Source: Riemerella columbipharyngis (GTDB lineage: Bacteria > Bacteroidota > Bacteroidia > Flavobacteriales > Weeksellaceae). Taken from it: DNA of 64,000 nucleotides. Both the position numbers and the translations under genes were made by a program. The notes beneath the pieces were generated by a model. That model ran no database searches. It had not been told where the DNA came from and worked only from the letters and a program-made list of their open reading frames with translations. Where the stretch lies: assembly GCF_900101995.1 (NCBI RefSeq), contig NZ_FNAS01000014.1, forward strand, positions 1-64,000, written 5' to 3'. Of this stretch, positions 46,521 to 54,227 are shown piece by piece (the first letter of the stretch is position 1; every line of letters starts with the position of its first letter).

Positions 46521-47477
46521 TTAGTTGTTTTTAATGTATGATTCTAGTGTAATAGAGCCTCTTCCCCAGTTAAAATTTTCGTTGTTGCCGGGAGCCCACA
46601 TGCCAAACCGCACATACGGCGTACGATTAGCTATAGAGGTTTCAAGTTTAATTATCTTTCCTGCAACTCCATAAGTTAAGGTAACCGGAGCATCGGAGTC
46701 GTTGGTATAAGTTTCGGCATACTCCGCCTCCATCGTGATCATAGAATATATTTCGTGCCTACGAATAGTCCTTATGGGAGCTAGATTCTGATGTGGCAGG
46801 AGGTAGTTTCTGGAAGCACTTTTTACCTCTTCAACCTGGCTGTTCCCCTCTTGTCTTAGGAAAGCAGTTCCTACGACCCCTCTACCAGTAACAGAGGTCC
46901 CTTCAGCATCATCAAAATACCTACCATTGTACAAGACCATACCCGCCGGTACGCTGTAATTGACAACTATCTGCACGGTAGAGCGTGCCGGTACCGTAAC
47001 AGCAGCCGCCAGCCCCAGAGAAACATTCGTAAGGCTCCCAAAGAAAGGTACATCCGTCGGTTGCTCGGCTTCATCTTTTACCAGCGTATAGGGTACAAAA
47101 CCTTCCTCGTTATAAGTGGTAAACTCACTAAAACGAACCCAGCGGTTCTTCCGTGCATCAAAATAATAATGACCAGTAGAAGTAACAAACTCCAGCTGCT
47201 CATTATAATTACGGAACATTTCATCTCTTTTAGTGTCGGACATATCATTCACATATACTGTTGTACCATCATGCTCCGCCCTATAAGTTCTGGTATGCAA
47301 GTCATACTTGCTCACCCTCGGAGGAAGCATACCTGGGAAGGCACTCTGCCCTTTCTGGATATCAAGTGTAGTCTTAGGAGACTCTCCATTGATTCCTACA
47401 CTAGAATTACTTTGTGCTAAGACAATTCCCCCTCCCAAAAGGAAAATTCCCAAAGCTGATAAAAAGATTTTCTTCAT
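46521..47477 (-). CDS. Secreted protein with a GIN..P..TLDV tip motif, paralogue 2
   Basis: A 318-residue exported protein (signal peptide ending near AQS at about residue 22) with SVGINGESPKTTLDIQKG after it, FPGMLPPRVSKYDL, a FDARKNRWVRF segment, and a C-terminal beta-rich domain ending MWAPGNNENFNWGRGSITLESY, matching the shorter paralogue downstream (NWGKAAMTLHSY). The two genes lie 23 bases apart, so they are a tandem duplication in one operon. The -7 element TActTTTGC (47497-47505, minus) precedes it. The partner is unknown. Confidence 0.7.
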   Translation of the reverse strand: MKKIFLSALGIFLLGGGIVLAQSNSSVGINGESPKTTLDIQKGQSAFPGMLPPRVSKYDLHTRTYRAEHDGTTVYVNDMSDTKRDEMFRNYNEQLEFVTSTGHYYFDARKNRWVRFSEFTTYNEEGFVPYTLVKDEAEQPTDVPFFGSLTNVSLGLAAAVTVPARSTVQIVVNYSVPAGMVLYNGRYFDDAEGTSVTGRGVVGTAFLRQEGNSQVEEVKSASRNYLLPHQNLAPIRTIRRHEIYSMITMEAEYAETYTNDSDAPVTLTYGVAGKIIKLETSIANRTPYVRFGMWAPGNNENFNWGRGSITLESYIKNN

Positions 47478-47496
47478 AAGAAATTATTTGCTTTTT

Positions 47497-47505
47497 GCAA
47501 AAGTA
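47497..47505 (-). promoter_or_regulatory. -7 element of the tandem secreted-protein operon
   Basis: Minus-strand TActTTTGC, 19 bases before the ATG at 47477. It is divergent from the mnmE promoter. Confidence 0.55.
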
Positions 47506-47560
47506 AAAAAAATCATCTATAATAACGCATATAATGTTGATAATAAGAAATTTTTAATCG

Positions 47561-47569
47561 TAATTTTGC
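47561..47569 (+). promoter_or_regulatory. -7 element of the mnmE promoter, 3 bases before the ATG
   Basis: TAatTTTGC is followed by AGT and the ATG at 47573. Same spacing as at uvrB, dus and the DUF4290 gene. Confidence 0.6.
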
Positions 47570-47572
47570 AGT

Positions 47573-48964
47573 ATGAATAAAGATACAATTTGTGCATTAG
47601 CAACGGCTAATGGAATAGGAGCTATAGGCATTATCCGAGTTTCCGGAAAAGATGCTATAAATATTGTACAAAAATCCTTCAAAGACAAAGAGCTCAATAG
47701 CGCTCCATCACATACAATCCACTATGGCTATATTACAGATGGCGATGAACTAATAGACGAGGTGATGGTAAGTGTTTTTCTTGCCCCAAAATCCTTTACT
47801 ACAGAAAATTGTGTGGAAATCAGTTTCCACGGCTCACCATTTATTGGTAAAAGAATATTAGAAATACTTATCCGTAATGGTTGCAGAATGGCAAAGGCAG
47901 GAGAATTTACAATGCGTGCTTTTATGAACGGAAGGATAGATCTTTCTCAAGCAGAGTCCATAGCAGACCTTATCTCGTCGGAAAATGAGGCAGCTAGAAA
48001 AATCGCCTTACATCAACTAAAAGGAGGAATAACTAATGAAATCGCTTTACTTAGACAAGATTTACTTAATTTCACCTCTCTTGTAGAATTAGAATTAGAT
48101 TTTTCGGAAGAAGATGTAGAGTTTGCAGACCGCAGTGCACTTAAGCAGTTGTTGAAAACTATTAAATCAAAATTGAATAACCTTATCAATAGTTTTCAGT
48201 ATGGCAATGCTGTACGAAATGGAATAGATACCGCCATCATCGGAAAACCCAATGCAGGCAAATCTACCCTACTCAATGCTCTTCTAAAAGAAGAAAGAGC
48301 TATAGTGTCTGATATTGCAGGAACCACGAGGGATACCATAGAAGAAGTTTTGCATATTAAAGGTAATGCTTTTAGGTTCATCGACACAGCCGGAATAAGA
48401 GAAACCACAGATAAAATAGAGGAAATAGGCGTAAAAAAAGCAAAAGAAAAAATAGCATCGGCTAAGATATTGCTTTATCTGTATAACGAAAAAGAAGATA
48501 AGAAAGAAGAAGTCGTTCGGTTCATTAAAACATTTTATCGTCCAGATTTAAAAATAATATTGATACACAACAAAATAGATTCTGTATCCGAGAGCGAAAG
48601 AGAAAGTTTTGATAAAGCACTGAAAACAGAACTTTATCCTGATTTTTGTTCAGAATTTCTTTGTATGTCTGCAAAAGAGGCGTTAGGCATAGATGTATTG
48701 ACCAATGCACTTTCGGACTATGTAGATTCCATAAAGACAGCAGAGCATAATACTATTATTACCAATCAAAGGCATTACGAAGCACTTCTGAAATCATTAG
48801 ATGCTGCACAAAAAGTGGAAGAAGCCATTTTACAAGGAATTCATACCGAACTTTTGGCATACGAGCTTCGAGCGGCATTAGAAGCATTGGGTGAGATTTC
48901 AGGGGAGTTCACAAATGATGAATTGCTAGGCCATATTTTTTCTAACTTCTGCATCGGAAAGTAA
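47573..48964 (+). CDS. mnmE: tRNA modification GTPase MnmE
   Basis: A 463-residue GTPase that, with MnmG, modifies the wobble uridine of several tRNAs. The N-terminal THF-binding domain starts MNKDTICALATANGIGAIGI, the central G domain has GKPNAGKSTLLNALL, DIAGTTRDTIEE, DTAGIRETTDKIE and HNKID, and the protein ends FSNFCIGK with the catalytic cysteine of the C-terminal motif. Full length. Promoter is leaderless-like. The gene borders the decayed type VI region. Confidence 0.97.
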   Translation: MNKDTICALATANGIGAIGIIRVSGKDAINIVQKSFKDKELNSAPSHTIHYGYITDGDELIDEVMVSVFLAPKSFTTENCVEISFHGSPFIGKRILEILIRNGCRMAKAGEFTMRAFMNGRIDLSQAESIADLISSENEAARKIALHQLKGGITNEIALLRQDLLNFTSLVELELDFSEEDVEFADRSALKQLLKTIKSKLNNLINSFQYGNAVRNGIDTAIIGKPNAGKSTLLNALLKEERAIVSDIAGTTRDTIEEVLHIKGNAFRFIDTAGIRETTDKIEEIGVKKAKEKIASAKILLYLYNEKEDKKEEVVRFIKTFYRPDLKIILIHNKIDSVSESERESFDKALKTELYPDFCSEFLCMSAKEALGIDVLTNALSDYVDSIKTAEHNTIITNQRHYEALLKSLDAAQKVEEAILQGIHTELLAYELRAALEALGEISGEFTNDELLGHIFSNFCIGK

Positions 48965-49041
48965 GTGGTGATCACCAATAATTAACGTATATCATCAATG
49001 AATCAATAACTGGTTTTATAAATCATCAATCAAAACATAAC

Positions 49042-49263
49042 ATGAAATATAAGTTTAGATGGAATACACAATGTCGTATTGACACCATATATTTCAAAGA
49101 ATAATATATTAATTTTGATTTCATGGAAGAAACAAAGGGAGAAAGTTATTCTAAATCAGGAAAAGAAGTCGATTTAATGATATATTATCATAATGATTTA
49201 GATATTAAAAATAGAATTGTTGCTGCTACAAAAGATAGGATTAATTTAGTTAACAAAAATTGA
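49042..49263 (+). pseudogene. Small unidentified ORF with an in-frame stop
   Basis: From an ATG at 49042, 20 codons (ending DTIYFKE) run to a TAA (49102-49104), and the same frame continues with another 53 codons, starting YINFDFMEE and ending NLVNKN, to a TGA at 49261-49263. The second part has its own ATG at 49123. Either a 73-codon gene broken by one nonsense change, or a real 46-codon ORF. I do not recognise the protein. It is the first relic after mnmE; the gap 48965-49041 holds nothing except a GGTGATCACC palindrome. Confidence 0.4.
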
Positions 49264-49269
49264 GATAAA

Positions 49270-49573
49270 ATGATTTTAAAGTTTATAGTTTTTTTCACTT
49301 ATTTGTTCTTTTCTGATTTTAAGAATTTCTCATTTTAGAAAAAAGATTATCAAGTTAAAAGTTTTAATATTCAGTTTATTTTTAATTATTTTTTTATAGG
49401 AATATTTTTTTCTTGTTTTATTATGGAATTCCAGTAATAATTTAAGCTATGAATATGAAAATATTAATTCAACTAGCTTTAGAATTTTAGACACTTATAG
49501 TCAATCTATAAATAATATTAATATTAAAGGTGTAGAAAGTTCTATTATACAATTCGAAATAGACAGTTCCTGA
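49270..49573 (+). pseudogene. Decayed small membrane-protein ORF
   Basis: An ATG at 49270 gives 23 hydrophobic codons, then the coding sense appears to move to another frame that reads FRKKIIKLKVLIFSLFLIIFL and meets a TAG, before reading on through WNSSNNLSYEYENINSTSF and ending at 49571-49573. A membrane-anchored protein of about 90 residues seems to have decayed. Family unknown. Confidence 0.35.
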
Positions 49574-49598
49574 TTAGCAATTTTTTATAACATAAATA

Positions 49599-50066
49599 AT
49601 GAAAGAGATGAAAACTAAATATAATATGTTAAAACTATTCAAGAGAAAAGTTTGGTATCATTTTTATTTACCTGCAGAATTATATCATTATATTAAGGTA
49701 ATTAATGATAAAACTTTAAAGCAATTTTTTTATGACAAAAGATTACTTTTTAGAGGAATTAGGTGTGAAAAAATTTCAAATAAGCTTTTTTATGTTTCTG
49801 TAAGTTTCAATAGCAGGACAGAGAAAGAAACTTTCGAAATTGAAATTGCTAAATATAACGAATTATTTCCGCCGTGGGTGGTTTTTCCTGATATATTCTA
49901 TGGCGCTCCGAGATGGAATCAAGGAATACAGGAAGATTATTGTATAAGAAATTGGCTTCCATACTGGGGAAGTCTTGATTTCAATCAAAAAGAGGAATAT
50001 TTATTAAAATACGATTGTCCTAAAGAATGGATAGGGTGGTTTAAACAAAATAATATATTAGAATGA
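49599..50066 (+). CDS. Unidentified 155-residue protein in the type VI relic region
   Basis: An uninterrupted frame of 155 codons, rich in aromatic residues (KVWYHFYLPAELYHYIK; PPWVVFPDIFYGAPRWNQG; NWLPYWGSLDF). No signal peptide or membrane segment is seen. It is the only intact gene of more than 100 codons between mnmE and the VgrG fragment. A cognate immunity protein is a possible role, from context only. I do not recognise a family. Confidence 0.45.
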   Translation: MKEMKTKYNMLKLFKRKVWYHFYLPAELYHYIKVINDKTLKQFFYDKRLLFRGIRCEKISNKLFYVSVSFNSRTEKETFEIEIAKYNELFPPWVVFPDIFYGAPRWNQGIQEDYCIRNWLPYWGSLDFNQKEEYLLKYDCPKEWIGWFKQNNILE

Positions 50067-50079
50067 TTACGTAATAAAA

Positions 50080-50538
50080 GTGATACAAACCAGAAGTGGA
50101 ACGAAGATTATTCTAAATGATACTGAAGGTAGTGTCTTTATAGAAGGCCCAAATGGAAATACTTACCTTATGGATGAGAACGGTAACATCAATGTAACTG
50201 TACCGAAGAATATCTCTTTTACCACAGGAGAAAATGTTAATATTAGTGCAGGGAAAAGCATAAATTCATCAGCTAATCAGGATATCAATAACACAGCAGG
50301 AAATGATATGAAAACACGGGTGGGAAATGACCATAGTGTACACATTACAAACAATCATACCTTTAATTCAAATGATTATCAGCAAAATATAAAAGGGAAT
50401 AAAACTATTAATGTTGGAGGAAGTTTAAAGGAATCTACCGCTGAAACTACCCATAGAGCCAAAAGTGGTGATATTCTTATACAAAGTCCAGTAATTGCCC
50501 AAGTTTTAGGAAAAATAGATGCCAAACTAACTCTATGA
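50080..50538 (+). pseudogene. C-terminal VgrG (type VI spike) fragment
   Basis: A 152-codon frame from a GTG. The start TRSGTKIILND and the repeated GENVNISAG / TGENVNI / GNDMKTRVGND segments match the beta-helix spike of VgrG proteins of the Bacteroidota type VI system (T6SSiii). The N-terminal base domain is absent: full VgrGs have about 600 residues, and the upstream frame contains stops and an unrelated gene. It therefore looks like the tail of a truncated gene. The DUF2931 lipoprotein gene starts at the last bases of it. No core type VI genes occur in this window. Confidence 0.6.
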
Positions 50539-51287
50539 AAAAACACTTATTTTTAATACTTATGTTATTAACACAATTTTTTAGTTGCAAAATGGAACCA
50601 GAATTTGAATACGAAGCCAATACAGGAGCCCCTATGGGATATCCCGCAGAAGTATATAAAGGTGAGTTTATAAATACCAATAATGGTAGCTCTATGAGTT
50701 TATGGGGGAGGGATAACAGCAGGTAATAGGCATTGGGGAACAGCCACAGGAGGGGGCTGGGGACATTCTAACCATGCACTTCCCGACCACTTGTACGTGA
50801 TTTGGCTATCCTATGCCAAAGATTGTTTCTACAAGGTAGACACCCCGATTGACAAAGACAAAATATTTTCCCTTTTTAAAGAGGGATACCTTTGGATGGG
50901 GGCCAATAGCAATATACGCCACACAAATTATGATGAAATTACCGCAGGCTTTGCCCCTGGGGGCGTGGTGGTGGTTTGGGTGGCAGATGCTACCCGACAA
51001 GTAGAAATCAGGCGATATCAAGGTAGAAAGATTATAATTCCTCAAGAGGAAATAGATGCGTTGCCTCAAGAAGACAAATTGTTATTTGATAAAGAAAATC
51101 GAAAAGAGGTAAGGCAAGATAATAGCGTTATTCCTCAGGAGGTTATTGATGCCAACAAAATGCTAACAGTGATACTTATGCTGACTTAGTTATCTCTGTA
51201 AATCAAATGAATACCTATATGGTAGTCAGATTAATAGAAAATGGTAAGGAAATCGTGATTCCGACTACAAAAGTAGAAGCTTATTAA
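50535..51287 (+). pseudogene. DUF2931-family lipoprotein gene with two frameshifts
   Basis: The first part (50535-50726) encodes a lipoprotein signal (lipobox FFSCK) and the early FEYEANTGAPMGYPAEV. At the G-run near 50705 the frame breaks, and the next frame reads GGITAGNRHWGTATGGGWG and the DUF2931 core LPDHLYVIWLSYAKDCFYKVD, ending prematurely at 51189. A second shift near 51170 leads to a frame that reads DTYADLVISVNQMNTYMVV to the stop at 51285-51287. Restoring both would give about 250 residues, the normal length. DUF2931 proteins are often next to type VI or toxin genes, where they may protect the producer; that is inference. Confidence 0.75.
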
Positions 51288-51300
51288 TTTTTAATAGATT

Positions 51301-51711
51301 ATGGCACCAACATTTGTTTATAACGCGGACGCCCCCAAAGAACCTATCGATGAAATACACCTAAAAGTAGTAATGTTGTTTGATGGTACGGCAAATAATC
51401 GAATCAATATGATGATACGAAAAAAGTATCACCAAATAGAAGAAGGAAAAGGTTTGACAATTTCTAAAGACAATGAAAAAGTGTATTGTTCTTTAGGTAT
51501 AGAACGTACCTATAAAAATTTATGGAGGAAAAAACAAGACCGAACAGATAATAATTTTGCTAATGATTTTAGTAATATAGCAAGGCTATCTTTTAGTACA
51601 GAACCTAAAAAATATACAATCTATATAGAAGGTATTGATACAGAAGATAGAGAAGATGATTTTTTGTTCGAGCAAGCATTCGGTACGGGAGAAACAGGGG
51701 TTATAGCGTAA
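51301..51711 (+). pseudogene. Truncated Tle/DUF2235-like phospholipase effector
   Basis: A 136-codon ORF whose start KVVMLFDGTANNRINM and later NDFSNIARLSF and YIEGIDTEDREDDF match the N-terminal part of type VI lipase effectors of the DUF2235/Tle kind, where the FDGTxNN motif and a GxGxxG nucleophile-like segment lie at the start. The frame ends in FGTGETGVIA with a TAA, far short of the several hundred residues normally found. No continuation is seen. It lies 14 bases after the DUF2931 relic, and the VgrG fragment is just upstream, so this was an effector module. Confidence 0.55.
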
Positions 51712-51785
51712 ATTCAGATGTATTTTGGAAATAGAAATGCAAAAAAATATAAGAGGATATTAATGATTTAATACTCAAAAAAACT

Positions 51786-52299
51786 ATGAAAAACATTATT
51801 TTAGCGATATTACTTATTTTGGGAAATAAATTGTATTCTTTAAAAAATACTACTGTTATAAATCAACAAGATATAAGAATCAAATAAGAGCAAGTTCATC
51901 GTTTAAAGAATCCTCGTGGAGGGTACAGCTTAATCAAACAGTATTATTTAAAAGAAACAAACGAACTATTAAATGGTTTTTATAAAATAATTATTGATAA
52001 AAATCATTTTTATACACTATATTTCGAAGATGGTATAAGAAATTTAAAAACAAATCCTTATATTAATATAATTAAATATTATCGAAATAACAGTATTTAT
52101 AAATTAGAAGTTTTTTATCCAACTCTAATCACAACATCATATTATTCTTTAATTGTAAAGTCAAAAGGTTAACCGGATATAAAAAAATATTTTTGACGAC
52201 ACAACTATATCAACTTTTAAAATTAAGTGGAAAGCTACAAAATACTCTATACAATGGGTTTTTAAAGGAAATGAAAAAATAGCATATAAGTTTTTCTAA
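51786..52299 (+). pseudogene. Decayed exported protein ORF
   Basis: From ATG 51786 the frame encodes a signal-peptide-like MKNIILAILLILGNK, meets an in-frame TAA after 33 codons and then continues in the same frame with EQVHRLKNPRGGYSLIKQYYL and YFEDGIRNLKTN to a stop at 52171. A one-base shift at the A/T-run near 52190 recovers a C-terminal piece STFKIKWKATKYSIQWVFKG ending at 52297-52299. Restored, it would be a 170-residue exported protein of unknown family. Confidence 0.55.
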
Positions 52300-52504
52300 A
52301 ATTAAATTATGTGAATAGTATAATAGTATACCAAAGATATGTAGAAAGTAGTGGCTAACTAAATATAAAATAGGTAATTATTATATGAAACTTCAAAATA
52401 AATTATGAAGAAGACTATTAGAAAATCAAAATATATGATATTTTTAAATTTGAAAAATCAAAAACAGATTATATATTAGATTATTATAATGCAAGAAGAA
52501 GTAA
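52300..52504 (+). other. Gap with a coding-like fragment only
   Basis: AT-rich DNA between two relics. One frame (about 52430-52520) reads YDIFKFEKSKTDYILDYYN and ends KKYYH, which resembles the end of a lost gene. Nothing else is identifiable. Confidence 0.25.
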
Positions 52505-52770
52505 AAAATACTATCATTAGTATTTATTTTATATCTACTAAGTTGCAGTTTAAAACAAAAAACATTAAATAATACATTAAGAGAATCAATATTATTAAGC
52601 TCTAATGAAGAAATTTTAAGGGGAGACTATGTTAAATATATTGATGTAGACTACCGATATTTTGACTACAAAATAAAGGGATTTTTAAATATAAATCTAC
52701 AAGAGAGGAAATTAATAATTTTGAGGCTAGCTTAAATATTTCCATAAAATTTTCACTCGATAAAATTTAA
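52505..52770 (+). pseudogene. Decayed lipoprotein ORF
   Basis: After a TAA at 52502-52504 the frame reads KILSLVFILYLLSCSLKQKT, a lipoprotein signal (lipobox LLSCS), then RGDYVKYIDVDYRYFDYKIK. A one-base change near 52672 switches it to a frame with KYKSTREEINNFEASLNIS and a stop at 52768-52770. No start codon in frame precedes the signal, so the start is also lost. Another exported protein from the same island. Confidence 0.45.
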
Positions 52771-52825
52771 ACAGACTCTAATATATTACTAATTTTTTGA
52801 GCTTTTTTAATGTTAATACAAGACA

Positions 52826-52853
52826 GGGTTGAAATTTATAGGAATTTCAATCC
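52826..52853. terminator. Hairpin at the right edge of the decayed region
   Basis: GGGTTGAAATT (52826-52836) and AATTTCAATCC (52843-52853) form 11 pairs, including one G-T, with a 6-base loop. No clear T-run follows. The 275-base gap 52771-53045 shows this hairpin and the nrnA promoter only. Confidence 0.4.
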
Positions 52854-53008
52854 AAAATTCTTGAATAGATAATATACTTATTTTTCATTAATTAAAAATG
52901 ATTTATAAAATTATAAATATTCTTAATCAAACATATAGAGCTACACTCTTAAAAAAAGGTGTGAGAAAAATCAAATTTTTAGGTTTATTCTCTTCCGAAA
53001 TTTAAAGT

Positions 53009-53017
53009 TATATTTGC
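53009..53017 (+). promoter_or_regulatory. -7 element of the nrnA promoter
   Basis: TAtaTTTGC, 28 bases before the ATG at 53046. Confidence 0.55.
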
Positions 53018-53045
53018 AAATATTTTTAATCCAAACCCCATAGCA

Positions 53046-54050
53046 ATGTTCAGTACAGACCAACTATCAGAAATAAAACAACTTCTGACTCCACAAAACA
53101 AAATCGTCATTCTCACGCATTATAATGCCGACGGCGATGCCATAGGCTCAAGCTCTGGATTGAAACATTTTTTAGAAGCTATGGGAGTACATTCGGAAAT
53201 CATTGTCCCAAACGACTTTCCAAAATTCCTGAAATGGATGCCGGATGCCAAAAAAATCACAATAGCAGAATACAAAAAGAAAGAAGCCCGCCAATTGATC
53301 AATCAAGCCGATGTGATTTTCTGTTTGGACTTTAATGCCTTATCCAGAATAGGTATTTTGGACGATTGGCTAAAGGAGGCAAGAGGTAAAAAAATCCTTA
53401 TAGACCACCACCAGCAGCCAGAAACCTTTGACTATGTCTATTCCGATACTTCTATACCTGCAACCTGCCAATTGGTTTACAACTTTATAGAAGCTTTAGG
53501 CGAAAAAAAACGGATTAACCAAAAAGTAGCAGAGTGTCTCTACACCGGCATTATGACAGATACAGGGGGATTCCGCTTCCGCTCCACCAGTGCACAGACC
53601 CATAGGATAGTAGCGGAGCTTATAGAGTGCGGTGCAGAGCCGTCCGTTATTTCTTCTAACACTTGGGATACCAATACCGTATCTCGTCTGCATTTACTGT
53701 CCCTCATCTTGAGCAGAATAGAAATAGTGAATGATGGTACAGCTGCCATTCTTTGGCTCAAACGCTCGGAACTAAAAGAATATGACTTTCAGAAAGGTGA
53801 TACAGACGGATTTGTGAACTATGGGCTGAGTATCGCCGGAGTCCGTTTATCGGCATTTTTCATGGAAGACCTTTATGAAGATTTTGTCAAAATATCTTTC
53901 AGGAGCAAAGGCACTTTAGATGTAAACCGGCTGTCCCGCAAGTATTTCAATGGCGGTGGGCATATCAATGCCGCAGGGGGTAGATACGAGCAAAGTATAG
54001 AAGAAGCCATAGAAGCCTTTAAGAAAGTTATTGAAAGCGAGTTTGTTTAG
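53046..54050 (+). CDS. nrnA: DHH-family phosphoesterase NrnA-like
   Basis: A 334-residue DHH/DHHA1 phosphoesterase that hydrolyses short RNAs (nanoRNAs), 3'-phosphoadenosine 5'-phosphate and similar substrates. Visible motifs are HYNADGDAIGSS, DVIFCLDFNA, the DHH motif in LIDHHQQP, GIMTDTGGFRF, and the DHHA1 end GGGHINAAGGRY, each with metal or phosphate ligands. Length is right. It closes the decayed region on the right side and has its own promoter. Confidence 0.94.
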   Translation: MFSTDQLSEIKQLLTPQNKIVILTHYNADGDAIGSSSGLKHFLEAMGVHSEIIVPNDFPKFLKWMPDAKKITIAEYKKKEARQLINQADVIFCLDFNALSRIGILDDWLKEARGKKILIDHHQQPETFDYVYSDTSIPATCQLVYNFIEALGEKKRINQKVAECLYTGIMTDTGGFRFRSTSAQTHRIVAELIECGAEPSVISSNTWDTNTVSRLHLLSLILSRIEIVNDGTAAILWLKRSELKEYDFQKGDTDGFVNYGLSIAGVRLSAFFMEDLYEDFVKISFRSKGTLDVNRLSRKYFNGGGHINAAGGRYEQSIEEAIEAFKKVIESEFV

Positions 54051-54188
54051 TTTTTTTAGTCTGTTTTTAAATCAATTAAGTTTAGCTTTTTCCGAAGAAT
54101 AATTTATAGAGGTCGGAGATTTTTGATTTCTATATTTTCGTTTTTCCAAAAGAAAAAATCTTTCTTTTGCCAAAAAACCTAAAAACAT

Positions 54189-54197
54189 TATATTTGT
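54189..54197 (+). promoter_or_regulatory. -7 element of the S9 peptidase promoter
   Basis: TAtaTTTGT, 30 bases before the ATG at 54228. Confidence 0.6.
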
Positions 54198-54227
54198 AGC
54201 TACTATTTTTTAATACATTTAAACATT

